Made by a program: the position numbers and the translations under genes. A DNA stretch of 64,000 nt. It comes from Pachyseris speciosa (taxonomy: Eukaryota; Cnidaria; Anthozoa; Scleractinia; Pachyseridae). A model generated the notes under the pieces. That model was not told the origin of the DNA and did no database searches. It was given only the letters and a program-made list of their open reading frames with translations. The stretch is taken from positions 304,501-368,500 of the forward strand of contig JAEMWC010000219.1 in the NCBI GenBank assembly GCA_016490735.1. The letters are read 5' to 3'. Positions 59,309 through 61,263 of the stretch are shown here, piece after piece; the first letter of the stretch is position 1; each line of letters begins with the position of its first letter.

Positions 59309-61219
59309 TATTATTATTATTATTATTATTATAATTATAGATTATTAATTACTCTCAAATAAAAATTACATCTTTCACAAAGGAAAAAGCTTTAAAAAAC
59401 GACCTCCTACAATTACATTAGGCAAAAAACAGTAAATTACAGTTACATGTCTTAATAGAACATCTTATTCTAGAAGTATTAAAAAAAAACCACTGATTTA
59501 CAATTCCTGTCGATTTAAAAAGCACTCAGTCAAACTTAGAAGGAGTAGATTAAAAAAAACAAGAGGCTACAATTAGCCTAAACTCGGGCTTGCAAAAAAC
59601 AGTATTGTATCCCTAACTTAGCACTAAACAAAAGAATAGAGGAAGTCTGTCTTTCTTGCATCGGACGCATTGTGCTTAGCTTGTGTTGGAGTCTATTTCT
59701 TTAGACCCCTATCAACATATATTCCTCTAAAACACAGCTCAACCATTGAGAACAATAATTATAACACTTGTAAAAAATATTTCTAAAAGAACAAAAAAAG
59801 AGAAACAGAAAAAATAAAGCCCGTGATATATACCACTAAAGGACATCGAACCCGGTTTAGCTGCGTCACAGGCAGGAACAATGACCTTTAGGCCACAGAG
59901 GTTTATCATTATGCAGGGGTGATAAAAATAGTGTATTGATTCCAAAAAAAACTAAGCACACTTGTTTTCGCTTCGATGGATAATTGTTTGAGAAAGGAAA
60001 CGCTTATCGAACGATGTAGGATTTTTTCGCATAAATGTGAATGGAGTCTCGGTGAAATGTGAGTAGAAAATTAATTAGCAGAGTGAAACTGTTTACAAAT
60101 ACGTCAATCCAGGGTCATTTGAAACACAAGAAAGGAACGTTTCTGGACAGTTTCAAGCCGCTAGTACATTTGTAAAAACTAATCGCTTATCATTCAAAAA
60201 TTATAGTCCAGAAATTGAGATATTGTGGGAAAATAGTAAATTAACTACCTGTCAAACAAAATCTCAGGGGTGTGTGATATCCCGTACTTGAGTTATTCAA
60301 CAAAATGTACATCTCAATGGAGCGGATACGAGGAACACGGCAGTCCATCTGGAGTTAAATTTTGGTCATGTTAAAAGCTTTCTTCTCGCTGTTGAACTTG
60401 CAAACATTCGTATAGACACTTCTCTTAACATATTAGTTGTTCAGACTTCAAAGACACAAGGTGAATCGACGTTTTCCGATACGTGACAACAAGTATCATT
60501 CTTGCTGTTGATATGAGATTTATACTTCCGAATCACTCGGCCGTGAAAGGTCAAACTCCCTTTGTCTGTAGTCTCTAATTTTTGGCGCTCCCCTCGCGTC
60601 GCGTCTCCTCGCAACTTCGCGCGCGCACGTGTCTTTCGCCCGCCCCACAATCCATCGCCAAAATTAGAGACTATTCGCAGTCTACTGAAGCAGACACGAG
60701 GAAACACGGCAGTCCATCTGGAGTTAAGTTTACTCATGTTAAAAGCTTTCCTCTCGCCGTTGAACTTGCATATTGTTTGTTCAGACTTCAAAAGACACAA
60801 GGTGAATCGACATTTTCCGATACGTGACAACAGGCATCACTCTGTTAAAAATAGTTAGCGCTTGCGCAGAAACGCCGGAAGTGCACTTTGTGGATGATAG
60901 TCGACGACGAAAAAGAATAACCGTCGGTAATCTTAGACCCAGGCGACGCGCGAGACGCGCGCAGCCCGAGTAAAAAAACAATCAATTCAGATCGAATTGA
61001 AAACATTTCAATTCAATAAAATAAGCTATCGGCCTCTAAAATTCAAAAATTTCAGTAATAAAATATCTATAGGGGGAAGGTCCTATAATAATAATAATAA
61101 TAATAATGATAATAATAATAATAATGATGACAATAATAATAATAATGATAATAATAATAATAATGATGACAATAATAATAATAATGATAATGATGATAAT
61201 AATAATGATGATGATGATG

Positions 61220-61263
<44 letters not shown>

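Noticed and set aside
60441..60858. Overlapping frames of 81-129 codons on both strands in intron 21
   Set aside because: They cover an inverted/direct repeat region with mirrored peptides and no recognisable domain.
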